Origin: W0P28-013 sp051870755 | GTDB lineage: Bacteria > Bacteroidota > Bacteroidia > Bacteroidales > Paludibacteraceae | Direction of reading: 5' to 3' | Assembly: GCA_051870755.1 (NCBI GenBank) | Contig: JBJECE010000007.1 | Coordinates: forward strand, 1-17,556 | DNA: 17,556 bases | Shown: piece by piece, positions 1 to 6,795 of the stretch | Position numbering within the stretch: position 1 is the stretch's first letter | Layout: the number at the start of each line of letters is the position of its first letter | Made by a program: the position numbers and the translations under genes | Notes under the pieces: model-generated | The model's input: only the letters and a program-made list of their open reading frames with translations | Databases searched by the model: none | Told to the model about the DNA's origin: nothing

Positions 1-102
1 TGAAATAATCAAGTAATAACTTTTCGTTTATAAGTATAGATTTTTTAATCTATTAATACATTACTAAAATAAATATACAATTTTTTGATCTAAAATAAAT
101 AG
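1..102. other. AT-rich non-coding flank downstream of the toxin-like gene
   Basis: No gene is visible here. The stretch is extremely AT-rich, like the two small genes next to it. It contains one short AT hairpin (36-53, seven pairs around a TTTT loop), which is not followed by a clear T-run on the minus strand, so I do not call it a terminator. Confidence 0.5.
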
Positions 103-474
103 TTACACACCAAATATATGTTTCATAATTGATTCAGAAATTAACTTAAGTAACCTTGTTTTGGATACATGCCAAGATTCGTGCATATTTTGGCTATGAC
201 AAGCATCAACAACAACAATTGTATCACCCTCAATTTTGTACAGAAAATACCACTTCTTGGTGTTTGCCATATAGCAGCCCTTATTTTGCCAACGTTCAAT
301 TGTTGGGTTCCTACGACATAAACCATTCTCTATGCGATAAATGGAATCATAGGCATCTAAGATATTTTCAATCATTAGTTCAAATGAATATGTGTTGCAA
401 TATTTTTTAGCAACATTATTGTAAAATGTTACTATATTCAAATAACATTTTTCGTCTATATTATATTTTCCCAT
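103..474 (-). CDS. Putative RelE/ParE-like toxin of a type II toxin-antitoxin pair
   Basis: This encodes 123 aa from an ATG at 474 to a TAA at 103-105. The centre and C-terminal half hold a short-beta-strand core: RWQ at 61-63, then WYFLYKIEGDTIVVVDACH from residue 75 and SQNMHE after it. That pattern, an aromatic strand, a charged turn and a VVDACH strand, resembles Bacteroidetes proteins annotated as RelE/ParE-family toxins, as I remember them. Such toxins cut mRNA on the ribosome or act on gyrase; which applies here cannot be told. The start overlaps the end of the upstream small gene by 14 bp, as expected for an antitoxin-first operon. Both genes are far more AT-rich than the genes from 822 onward, suggesting recent transfer. 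It could instead be an unrelated small hypothetical protein. The reading frame is solid and the function is inference. Confidence 0.7.
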   Translation of the reverse strand: MGKYNIDEKCYLNIVTFYNNVAKKYCNTYSFELMIENILDAYDSIYRIENGLCRRNPTIERWQNKGCYMANTKKWYFLYKIEGDTIVVVDACHSQNMHESWHVSKTRLLKLISESIMKHIFGV

Positions 475-646
475 TTATTTCATATATTTTTCGCACTGAT
501 TCAATCGTAAGTTTTTTAGCTTCTTCAACTGACATTTGTCCAGTTCTTTTTATGTCTTCGTTCAGTTGCACTTTGACTTTGCCATTCTCAATGTACACTT
601 TGCTGCCATTGATATCTACTTCATTTATACGTTTTGTCTTGCTCAT
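461..646 (-). CDS. Small acidic/basic protein, putative antitoxin partner
   Basis: This encodes 61 aa, starting MSKTKRINEVDING at an ATG at 646 and ending in TAA at 461-463. The frame can be extended three codons upstream to a TTG at 655, but ATG is preferred. The N-terminal half looks like short beta strands (DINGSKVYIENGKVKVQL). The C-terminal half (residues 38-57, SVEEAKKLTIESVRKIYEI) looks like an amphipathic helix of the kind antitoxins use to wrap their toxin. I do not recognise a named DNA-binding fold. It overlaps the toxin-like gene by 14 bp and sits first in the operon, behind a good promoter at 690-720. The antitoxin role is inferred from size, order and overlap, not from a family match. 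Confidence 0.65.
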   Translation of the reverse strand: MSKTKRINEVDINGSKVYIENGKVKVQLNEDIKRTGQMSVEEAKKLTIESVRKIYEINGKI

Positions 647-689
647 ACTGATCAATTTTTAATTTAATAATAAATACATCACTCTACTG

Positions 690-720
690 CAAATATACAA
701 CAAATTTTTTAAATCATCAA
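690..720 (-). promoter_or_regulatory. Bacteroidetes-type promoter for the toxin-antitoxin-like pair
   Basis: On the minus strand TTG (718-720) is followed by exactly 20 nt and then TATATTTG (690-697), a full match to the -7 consensus TAnnTTTG. Transcription would begin near 685, leaving a leader of about 40 nt before the ATG at 646. Confidence 0.7.
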
Positions 721-783
721 TTTCTATGTTAATGAAAATAAGTACTCAAAACAAGTACTTTTTATATTTTTTTTGTCGGTTGG

Positions 784-815
784 TATGGAAGTATCGCAAA
801 AAAGGTGTATCTTTG
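784..815 (+). promoter_or_regulatory. Promoter placed directly against the HAD start codon
   Basis: TATCTTTG at 808-815 is a perfect TAnnTTTG -7 element. TATG at 784-787 is a weak -33 element at the standard 20-nt distance. Only six bases separate the -7 element from the ATG at 822, so the transcript would have almost no leader. Confidence 0.65.
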
Positions 816-821
816 CAGACG

Positions 822-1547
822 ATGAAGGTACCGGCGCTTGATGATTTTTTGAAACGGCACAACTATCCGCAATGGGCGTTGAAAGCCGTGTTTTTCGACA
901 TGGATGGTGTGCTGTTCGATTCGATGCCCTATCATGCGTATGCGTGGGCAAAGACCTTTCGGAATCATGGTTTTGAGTTTTCGGAATACGATGCCTACCT
1001 CAACGAAGGCCGTACGGGCGAATCGGTCATCAACGAATATTTTCTGAAAACGCACGGGCGACCGGCCACAAAAGCCGAAAGCGACACGCTTTACGCCGAA
1101 AAAGGGCGCTATTTTATAGAATGCGGTGCCGTTAAGCCTGTACCCGATGTGCAAGAATTGCTGCATCGCGTAAAAGCGCAAGGACTTGATATTTATATCG
1201 TTACAGGTTCAGCACAACGGTCGTTGTTCGATACGCTGAACACCTATTTTCCCGACATTTTTGTGCGCGACAAAATGGTTACCGCCTTCGATGTAACCCA
1301 CGGCAAGCCCGACCCCGAACCCTATTTGACTGCTTTGCGCAAAGCCGCCGCGCAACCATGGCAGGCCATGGTGGTGGAAAACGCACCGCTGGGTGTACGT
1401 TCGGCAGTGGCAGCCGGCATTTTTACCGTTGCGGTCAATACCGGCATACTGCAACCGCAAGAGTTGCACAACGCTGGTGCCGACATCGTATTGCCGTCGA
1501 TGGCCGAACTTATCGATATGCTCCCAAAATTGACTTCAACACCATGA
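822..1547 (+). CDS. HAD-superfamily hydrolase, beta-phosphoglucomutase/phosphatase type
   Basis: This is a 241-aa cytoplasmic HAD-superfamily enzyme. The core motifs are in order: FFDMDGV with nucleophile D26 and acid/base D28, VTGS (T128, S130), HGKPDP with K162, and VVENAPLGV with E186-N187. The helical cap between about residues 36 and 105 is of the beta-phosphoglucomutase/phosphonatase class, so the substrate is probably a sugar phosphate or similar small phosphate ester. N187 stands where many relatives have a second acid (EDS), a variant I recall in other Bacteroidetes members. I start it at ATG 822 because the promoter lies just upstream and the residues before DMDG look conserved. The open frame continues to 726, but that part overlaps the promoter and is low-complexity. 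TTG 879 is a less likely alternative. Its TGA overlaps the next gene's ATG (ATGA), implying coupled translation. Confidence 0.88.
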   Translation: MKVPALDDFLKRHNYPQWALKAVFFDMDGVLFDSMPYHAYAWAKTFRNHGFEFSEYDAYLNEGRTGESVINEYFLKTHGRPATKAESDTLYAEKGRYFIECGAVKPVPDVQELLHRVKAQGLDIYIVTGSAQRSLFDTLNTYFPDIFVRDKMVTAFDVTHGKPDPEPYLTALRKAAAQPWQAMVVENAPLGVRSAVAAGIFTVAVNTGILQPQELHNAGADIVLPSMAELIDMLPKLTSTP

Positions 1548-2656
1548 AAATCATTGACAAAAACATTGTGATACTCGGCATTTTTTGTGTGATGTGTGCT
1601 ACCGTGTCGGGGCGAACGCCCAACGATTCGGTGCTGCAATATTTGCCGTTCGATCTGGCAAACGCCGGCGCTCCCGACTCCGACGAAGGCAAAGCGCTCG
1701 ACGTCAAAAAGATGTCGAAAACCGACTATATTCCCGAGATTCACGGCACTGTGCGCGGACGCTACGAATATTGTTCGACGCTCGACAAACACCGTTTCAT
1801 GGTGCGCAACGCCCGCCTGAGCATTACCGGCAATGTGCATCCGCTGGTTGCCTACAAAGCCGAAATCGACCTCTCCGATCAGGGCAAAACGAAAATGCTC
1901 GATGCGTATGTACGCGTCTTTCCCGTCAAAGGTATGTCGCTGACACTCGGCCAGATGAAAGTGCCATTCAGCACCGACAACCTGCGCAGTCCGCACACGC
2001 AATATTTTGCCAATCGGTCGTTTTTGGCCAAAGAAATCACCGGCTTGCGCGATGTCGGATTTTCCATCGGCTACGAACTGAAAGAAAAATTTCCGTTCTC
2101 GGTGGTCGCCGGCGTGTACAACGGTTTGGGACTTTACAATCAGACTGCATGGCGCAACAATATGTGTTATGCAGCACGTGCCACATTCGACCCGTGCAAG
2201 TATTTCAATCTGTCGCTCAATTTTCAATCGTTCGACCCCGACAGTCTGCGTATGAACGTGTACGACATCGGCATGTTCGGCGAATTTTACAACTTTCACA
2301 TCGAAGCCGAATATCTATACAAAACCTATCAAATTGGCGATTTTAAGCCTACACACGCCGTCTCGGCCTTTGCCAATTACGATTTGCAGTTGCCGAAAGT
2401 TTTCAGTAAATTGTCGTTTTTGGCGCGTTACGATTGGATGAGCGAAAACTACGATGGTTACGACGACATTTTGGACAATTTTCATACGCACGGCATCGAG
2501 CGCCACCGCCTGACAGCCGGTGTAACCTTGAGTTTGGCCAAACCATTCGTGGCCGATTTGCGCATCAACTACGAAAAATACTTTTACGACGATTGGAGCA
2601 AGGCCGATCCTGAGAAACAGGACAAATTAACCATCGAAATGATGGTGCGGTTTTGA
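1544..2656 (+). CDS. Outer-membrane porin of the OprO/OprP (phosphate-selective porin) family
   Basis: This is a 370-aa outer-membrane beta-barrel. The start MKIIDKNIVILGIFCVMCATVSG reads as a signal peptide, with cleavage expected near residue 23. The body has alternating aromatic/polar strands, for example IHGTVRGRYEYC, RFMVRNARLSITG, AYVRVFPVKGMSLTLGQMKVPFS, and the YFANRSFLAKE segment. The GQMKVPFS strand followed by a RSFLAKE-type segment is typical of Bacteroidetes proteins in the OprO/P family. The chain ends in MMVRF, with the terminal Phe that BAM-assembled barrels carry. Phosphate selectivity cannot be assumed; in Bacteroidetes these porins often have unknown solutes. The start at 1544 overlaps the HAD stop by ATGA; an in-frame upstream extension to 1358 runs inside the HAD gene and is rejected. 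Kbl follows after 40 bp. Confidence 0.85.
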   Translation: MKIIDKNIVILGIFCVMCATVSGRTPNDSVLQYLPFDLANAGAPDSDEGKALDVKKMSKTDYIPEIHGTVRGRYEYCSTLDKHRFMVRNARLSITGNVHPLVAYKAEIDLSDQGKTKMLDAYVRVFPVKGMSLTLGQMKVPFSTDNLRSPHTQYFANRSFLAKEITGLRDVGFSIGYELKEKFPFSVVAGVYNGLGLYNQTAWRNNMCYAARATFDPCKYFNLSLNFQSFDPDSLRMNVYDIGMFGEFYNFHIEAEYLYKTYQIGDFKPTHAVSAFANYDLQLPKVFSKLSFLARYDWMSENYDGYDDILDNFHTHGIERHRLTAGVTLSLAKPFVADLRINYEKYFYDDWSKADPEKQDKLTIEMMVRF

Positions 2657-2696
2657 GCCCGAAAACGCATCGTTCAACCTTCAAAATTATAATGCC

Positions 2697-3884
2697 ATGT
2701 ATTCGGATTTTCAACAACATTTATCAGCCGAACTGACCGCCATCAAAGAGGCCGGTTTGTACAAAAACGAGCGACTCATTTGCTCGCCGCAAGGTGCCGA
2801 AATCACCGTAAACGGCAAAACCGTATTGAATTTTTGCGCCAACAACTATTTAGGTTTGGCCGACAATCCGGCCTTGATAGCAGCCGCCAAACGCGCCCTC
2901 GACACACGCGGATACGGCATGTCGTCGGTGCGATTCATTTGCGGTACACAGGATTTGCACAAAGAGTTGGAAGCGGCCATCGCACGGTTTTTCGGCACCG
3001 AAGACACCATATTGTATGCAGCCTGTTTCGATGCCAACGGTGGCGTATTCGAGCCACTGTTCACCGAAGCGGACGCCATCATTTCCGACGCGCTCAACCA
3101 CGCATCCATCATCGACGGCGTGCGGTTGTGCAAAGCACAGCGTTTTCGCTACGCCAATGCCGACATGGCCGATTTGGAAACACAATTGCAAGCGGCGCAA
3201 TCGTGCCGGTTTCGTCTGATTGTTACCGACGGCGTATTCTCGATGGACGGCAATGTTTGCCCGCTCGACCGCATATATGCACTTGCCAACAAGTACAACG
3301 CCATGGTGATGGTGGACGAAAGCCATTCGGCCGGCGTAGTCGGTGCGACAGGACGCGGCGTAACCGAGCAATTCAATCTGCGCGGACAAATCGAAATACT
3401 TACAGGCACGCTCGGCAAAGCATTTGGCGGCGCTGTCGGCGGATTCACCACCGGCAAAAAAGAGATTATCGACATGCTGCGTCAGCGTTCGCGCCCGTAT
3501 CTGTTTTCAAATTCATTGCCACCGATGATTGTGGCCGCAGGCATCGAACTATTCCGCATGATGGACTCGACCAACGAACGTCAGGAAAAACTGCACAAAA
3601 ACACGGCCTATTTCCGCGAAAAAATGTTGGCAGCCGGCTTCGACATCAAACCGACACAGTCGGCCATTTGCGCCGTGATGTTGTACGACGCCAAATTGTC
3701 GCAGGAATTTGCCGCCAAATTGCAGGACGAAGGCATTTACGTTACCGGTTTCTACTACCCGGTTGTACCCAAAGGGCAAGCGCGCATCCGCGTACAAATA
3801 TCGGCAGCACACGAGCAGGCGCATCTCGACAAATGTATCACCGCATTTACAAAAATCGGTTGCGAACTCGGCGTGATAAAATAA
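2697..3884 (+). CDS. kbl: 2-amino-3-ketobutyrate CoA ligase (glycine C-acetyltransferase)
   Basis: Kbl is a 395-aa PLP enzyme (alpha-oxoamine synthase family) that splits 2-amino-3-ketobutyrate with CoA into glycine and acetyl-CoA, the second step of threonine catabolism. Visible landmarks are NFCANNYLGLADNP (about 45-58), the RGYGMSSVRFICGTQ loop (71-85), DALNHASIIDG with the PLP-stacking H135, VDESHSAG with D207 and H210, and TGTLGKAFGG with Schiff-base lysine K241. Length and motifs match the E. coli enzyme closely enough to separate it from the related serine palmitoyltransferase and AONS families, although those remain the main alternatives. No promoter is visible in the 40-bp gap upstream, so it is probably co-transcribed with the HAD and porin genes. 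Its pathway partner tdh lies about 6 kb away at 9753. A two-way terminator follows. Confidence 0.94.
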   Translation: MYSDFQQHLSAELTAIKEAGLYKNERLICSPQGAEITVNGKTVLNFCANNYLGLADNPALIAAAKRALDTRGYGMSSVRFICGTQDLHKELEAAIARFFGTEDTILYAACFDANGGVFEPLFTEADAIISDALNHASIIDGVRLCKAQRFRYANADMADLETQLQAAQSCRFRLIVTDGVFSMDGNVCPLDRIYALANKYNAMVMVDESHSAGVVGATGRGVTEQFNLRGQIEILTGTLGKAFGGAVGGFTTGKKEIIDMLRQRSRPYLFSNSLPPMIVAAGIELFRMMDSTNERQEKLHKNTAYFREKMLAAGFDIKPTQSAICAVMLYDAKLSQEFAAKLQDEGIYVTGFYYPVVPKGQARIRVQISAAHEQAHLDKCITAFTKIGCELGVIK

Positions 3885-3901
3885 TCGGCATACAACATGA
3901 C

Positions 3902-3933
3902 AAAAAGGGGGAATCGTGCGACTCCCCTTTTTT
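3902..3933. terminator. Bidirectional intrinsic terminator between kbl and the AP-like gene
   Basis: AAAAAGGGG (3902-3910) pairs with CCCCTTTTT (3924-3932). The hairpin has an A-run on one side and a T-run on the other, so it can stop both the plus-strand kbl operon and the convergent minus-strand operon ending at 3938. Confidence 0.85.
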
Positions 3934-3937
3934 GTGA

Positions 3938-5518
3938 TCACCACGACAGCACGCGCCCTACAGCGGCATTCGGCCACGGTATCTGCAACAGCGTACAAAT
4001 AGTTGGGGCGATGTCGGTAATGTCGGCAGTCGGCACCATGCGTTGCGGCACGCCACCGCCCAACACATAGACGGCCACATTGGCGTTGCAAACATTTGAC
4101 AATCCGACAATTTCGTTGCGGTCGTTCACTTCGACCCAGCCCGGCAACAGCGTAAAAACCACATCGCCACACGTTGCCTTGAAAGCACTATTGCGTATGC
4201 GCGACAATTCGTCGTTGCCGCCACCCGATGCCAATTTGATTTCGGTGGATGTATAAGCGTTATGCACGCCTTGAAATTCGGTCATAAATTGTGCCACATG
4301 CCGTTCCAATTCAGCGCGGTCGATATGTTGTTTGTCGAGGAACGATTTGTTCAGATAAATATGACCGGCGGCATAGCCGCTGACATAGCGTCCCTGACCG
4401 TAAATGGCCATAAGATAAGCATTTAGCAACGCCATCGAGCGTTTGGCGTTAAATTCGCCACCGACGATACCATTTCGTGCCTGATGTCGCAACGAATAGG
4501 ACTCTTCGGCTGTGCCGGCCACCACAATCAGTGTGTTGTCGAGCCCGACGCTGAGGTCGATGGCATCAAACAACAAGCGCAAATCTTTATCAAGACGCAG
4601 ATACATGTCCTCTTTCTCGGCCGACAATAGCGCATTGCCTTGTTCGCAAGGCAATTTGACGGAAAACTCGACCATCAGAAAATCGGTGAACGCATCGATG
4701 CCCATTTTTTCGTCGCGCACGGCACGAATGGCCAAATCCTTCATCAACGTATTCACAAACGGCGAATGCTTGAAACGATAGATTTGCTCCGACAGCGATT
4801 GTCGTTCGTCGGGCTGCGTGAATGCCGTTTCGTTGGCCGCAGCAGCCGGATATTTATAGGTGCCCACCTCGAACAACGGACGCCACTCGTAACGCAGGTA
4901 GTTGGCCAGCGTCGGACTTTGATTCACTTTGTCAGCCCAGAGTGGCAAGCCGCGTTCGTAGAAATCGGTGGTCGCCAAGCGACCTGTTTCGTCGTCAATC
5001 CAAATGGCCGCATCGGCAGCGTGCCCGCCGAACACAACGGCATTGGTGGCACCGAGCGCAATGGCATATACCTTTGCTTTGGGCTGATTGAGTTTAACAG
5101 CATCGGCTAATGTAGTGGATGCCAAGTGTTTAGGCGACACATTCTGTGTGCTGTTGATGCCGTGATAACGCCCATCGTAAACGATTGGCATCAGATTGTC
5201 CTCCAGAAAATCGTACCGCTGTTCGCCGATAATGCCATGATAATAAGGCCAACTGCCCGTCAGCAGCGATGCAAAATCGGCCACTGCCCCGCCACTGACA
5301 TATCGACATTGCGTAGCGGGCAATACCAAACCTTCGGTCAGACGGCGAAAACCGCCTTTGTCAAATCGGTCGGACAAGGCAGCGAGATGGTCGTGTTGCA
5401 AACCATCGATGGCGATAGTTACCACCAAGCGCGGCCGTGCAGGCTGTGCCGCAATGCCACACGTCCACACCAGGCCGATGGTCAAGATGATAAGTTTCAA
5501 TCTGTTACAAGCAGGCAT
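3938..5518 (-). CDS. Exported alkaline-phosphatase-superfamily protein, probably catalytically inactive
   Basis: This encodes 526 aa with an N-terminal signal peptide (KLIILTIGLVWTCGIAAQP, residues 8-26), so it is periplasmic or exported. The fold is that of PafA-like phosphatases/phosphodiesterases: LVVTIAIDGLQHDHL (31-45), the ASLLTG stretch followed by HGIIGE (83-99), MYLRLDKDL (305-313), and ADITDIAPTICTLL near the C-terminus. However, aligned by eye to PafA, the nucleophile Thr is A78, the D-xxx-H metal pair reads K288/E292, the DH of the TADHG motif reads T336-A337, and the last metal His reads about A482. Only D38 remains. I infer a non-catalytic, perhaps ligand-binding, protein. Start: ATG 5518 shares its A with the pepT stop (TGATG), implying coupling; ATG 5524 is an alternative, and the longer frame to 5632 lies inside pepT. 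Confidence 0.85.
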   Translation of the reverse strand: MPACNRLKLIILTIGLVWTCGIAAQPARPRLVVTIAIDGLQHDHLAALSDRFDKGGFRRLTEGLVLPATQCRYVSGGAVADFASLLTGSWPYYHGIIGEQRYDFLEDNLMPIVYDGRYHGINSTQNVSPKHLASTTLADAVKLNQPKAKVYAIALGATNAVVFGGHAADAAIWIDDETGRLATTDFYERGLPLWADKVNQSPTLANYLRYEWRPLFEVGTYKYPAAAANETAFTQPDERQSLSEQIYRFKHSPFVNTLMKDLAIRAVRDEKMGIDAFTDFLMVEFSVKLPCEQGNALLSAEKEDMYLRLDKDLRLLFDAIDLSVGLDNTLIVVAGTAEESYSLRHQARNGIVGGEFNAKRSMALLNAYLMAIYGQGRYVSGYAAGHIYLNKSFLDKQHIDRAELERHVAQFMTEFQGVHNAYTSTEIKLASGGGNDELSRIRNSAFKATCGDVVFTLLPGWVEVNDRNEIVGLSNVCNANVAVYVLGGGVPQRMVPTADITDIAPTICTLLQIPWPNAAVGRVLSW

Positions 5519-6732
5519 CAGCATAGGGTGATAATGTTCAGAATGACCTCTGTGGCTTTCTGCATCGACTGAATCGGCACAAACTCGTAACGTCCGTGAA
5601 AATTGTGTCCGCCGGCAAAAATATTCGGACAAGGCAGTCCCATAAACGAAAGTTGTGCGCCATCGGTGCCACCGCGAATCGGCGTAATTTTTGGTTTTAC
5701 GCCGGCTTGTTCCATAGCCTTACAAGCCAATTCGATGATGTGCATTACCGGCTCAATTTTTTCGCGCATATTGTAGTATTGATCTTTCAGTTCGACAGTT
5801 ACAGTGCCAACGCCGTATTCTGCATTCAGTTGTTGCGCTATATGGTTCATGTCGGCTTTGCGCTGTTCGAATCGCTCGCGATTGTGGTCGCGAATAATGT
5901 AATTCAGTGTACTCTGCTCCACCGTTCCGTTCATACCGACGAGATGAAAGAAACCTTCGTAGCCTTCGGTCTGTTCGGGAGTTTCGGTAGGTGGTAACAT
6001 AGCCGCAAATTGTTGCGCCACGAGCATTGAGTTCAGCATCTTGTTTTTGGCATAGCCCGGATGTACGTTGCAGCCGCGAATGGTTATTTTGGCTGCCGCC
6101 GCATTGAAATTTTCGTATTCCAATTCGCCGATTTCGCCGCCATCCATCGTGTATGCCCAATCGGCTCCGAACTTGCCAACGTCGAAATGGTGTGGGCCTT
6201 GTCCGATTTCTTCGTCGGGCGTAAAGGCCACACGCACCCGGCCGTGTTTCACTTCGGGGTGTTGCACCAAATATTCCATCGCAGTCATTATTTCGGCAAT
6301 GCCGGCCTTGTCGTCGGCGCCGAGCAGTGTACGGCCGTCGGTTACTATCAAGTCCTGCCCCGTGTATTGCACAAGTTCGGGGAACTGACGCGGAGACAGC
6401 ACACACGCATCGTCCGCATTGAGCAGGATGTCGCCTCCGTCGTAGTGTTCGACAAGGCGCGGTTTCACATTTTTGCCGCTCATGTCGGGCGACGTGTCCA
6501 CATGGGCGATAAACCCGATGGTCGGTTTCGGCTGGTCGGTATTGGCGTCGAGCGTGGCAAACACATAGCCATTGTCGTCAACGGCGGCATCGGTCAATCC
6601 GATGCGTTTCAGTTCTTCGACCAAATAGTTGGCAAACACCATTTGTCCGGGAGTGCTCGGCGTGGTGCCGGTGTTTTCGTCGGATGTGGTTTCAAATTCC
6701 ACATATTTAAGAAAGCGTTCTACAATATTCAT
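5518..6732 (-). CDS. pepT: Peptidase T (tripeptide aminopeptidase)
   Basis: PepT is a 404-aa cytosolic M20 zinc metallopeptidase that removes the N-terminal residue from tripeptides. All expected ligands are visible: AHVDT with H77 and catalytic D79, GADDKAG with bridging D140, TPDEEIG with catalytic E174 and ligand E175, TMDGGE with D197, and GGHNFHG with H379. The RGGTDGAQLSF segment (353-363) and the NVHPGYAKN dimer-domain motif (222-230) are PepT signatures. The start ATG at 6732 begins MNIVERFLKYVEFETTSDE, the family's normal N-terminus. It has its own promoter at 6765-6795. The stop TGA runs into the start of the AP-like gene (TGATG), so the two proteins are probably made together even though one acts in the cytosol and the other carries a signal peptide. 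Confidence 0.96.
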   Translation of the reverse strand: MNIVERFLKYVEFETTSDENTGTTPSTPGQMVFANYLVEELKRIGLTDAAVDDNGYVFATLDANTDQPKPTIGFIAHVDTSPDMSGKNVKPRLVEHYDGGDILLNADDACVLSPRQFPELVQYTGQDLIVTDGRTLLGADDKAGIAEIMTAMEYLVQHPEVKHGRVRVAFTPDEEIGQGPHHFDVGKFGADWAYTMDGGEIGELEYENFNAAAAKITIRGCNVHPGYAKNKMLNSMLVAQQFAAMLPPTETPEQTEGYEGFFHLVGMNGTVEQSTLNYIIRDHNRERFEQRKADMNHIAQQLNAEYGVGTVTVELKDQYYNMREKIEPVMHIIELACKAMEQAGVKPKITPIRGGTDGAQLSFMGLPCPNIFAGGHNFHGRYEFVPIQSMQKATEVILNIITLC

Positions 6733-6764
6733 ATTGTCAAAAAATTAATGGGTTTTTGGAGTTG

Positions 6765-6795
6765 CAAAATTACTATTTATTTTTTTGAAAATCAA
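6765..6795 (-). promoter_or_regulatory. Promoter of the pepT operon
   Basis: On the minus strand TTG (6793-6795), a 20-nt spacer and TAATTTTG (6765-6772) form a full Bacteroidetes-type promoter. The -33 element overlaps the stop codon of the upstream AddB-like gene. The expected leader is about 27 nt. Confidence 0.75.

Noticed and set aside
36..53. Terminator of the toxin-like gene
   Set aside because: A seven-pair AT-only hairpin is present, but no T-run follows it on the minus strand and it is weak.
726..821. N-terminal extension of the HAD protein
   Set aside because: The added residues are low-complexity (KYFLYFFCRLVWKYRKKG), overlap the promoter, and are not part of the HAD fold.
2780..3937. 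Alternative 385-codon frame overlapping kbl
   Set aside because: It is Arg/His-rich nonsense on the same strand, and it runs through the terminator after kbl.
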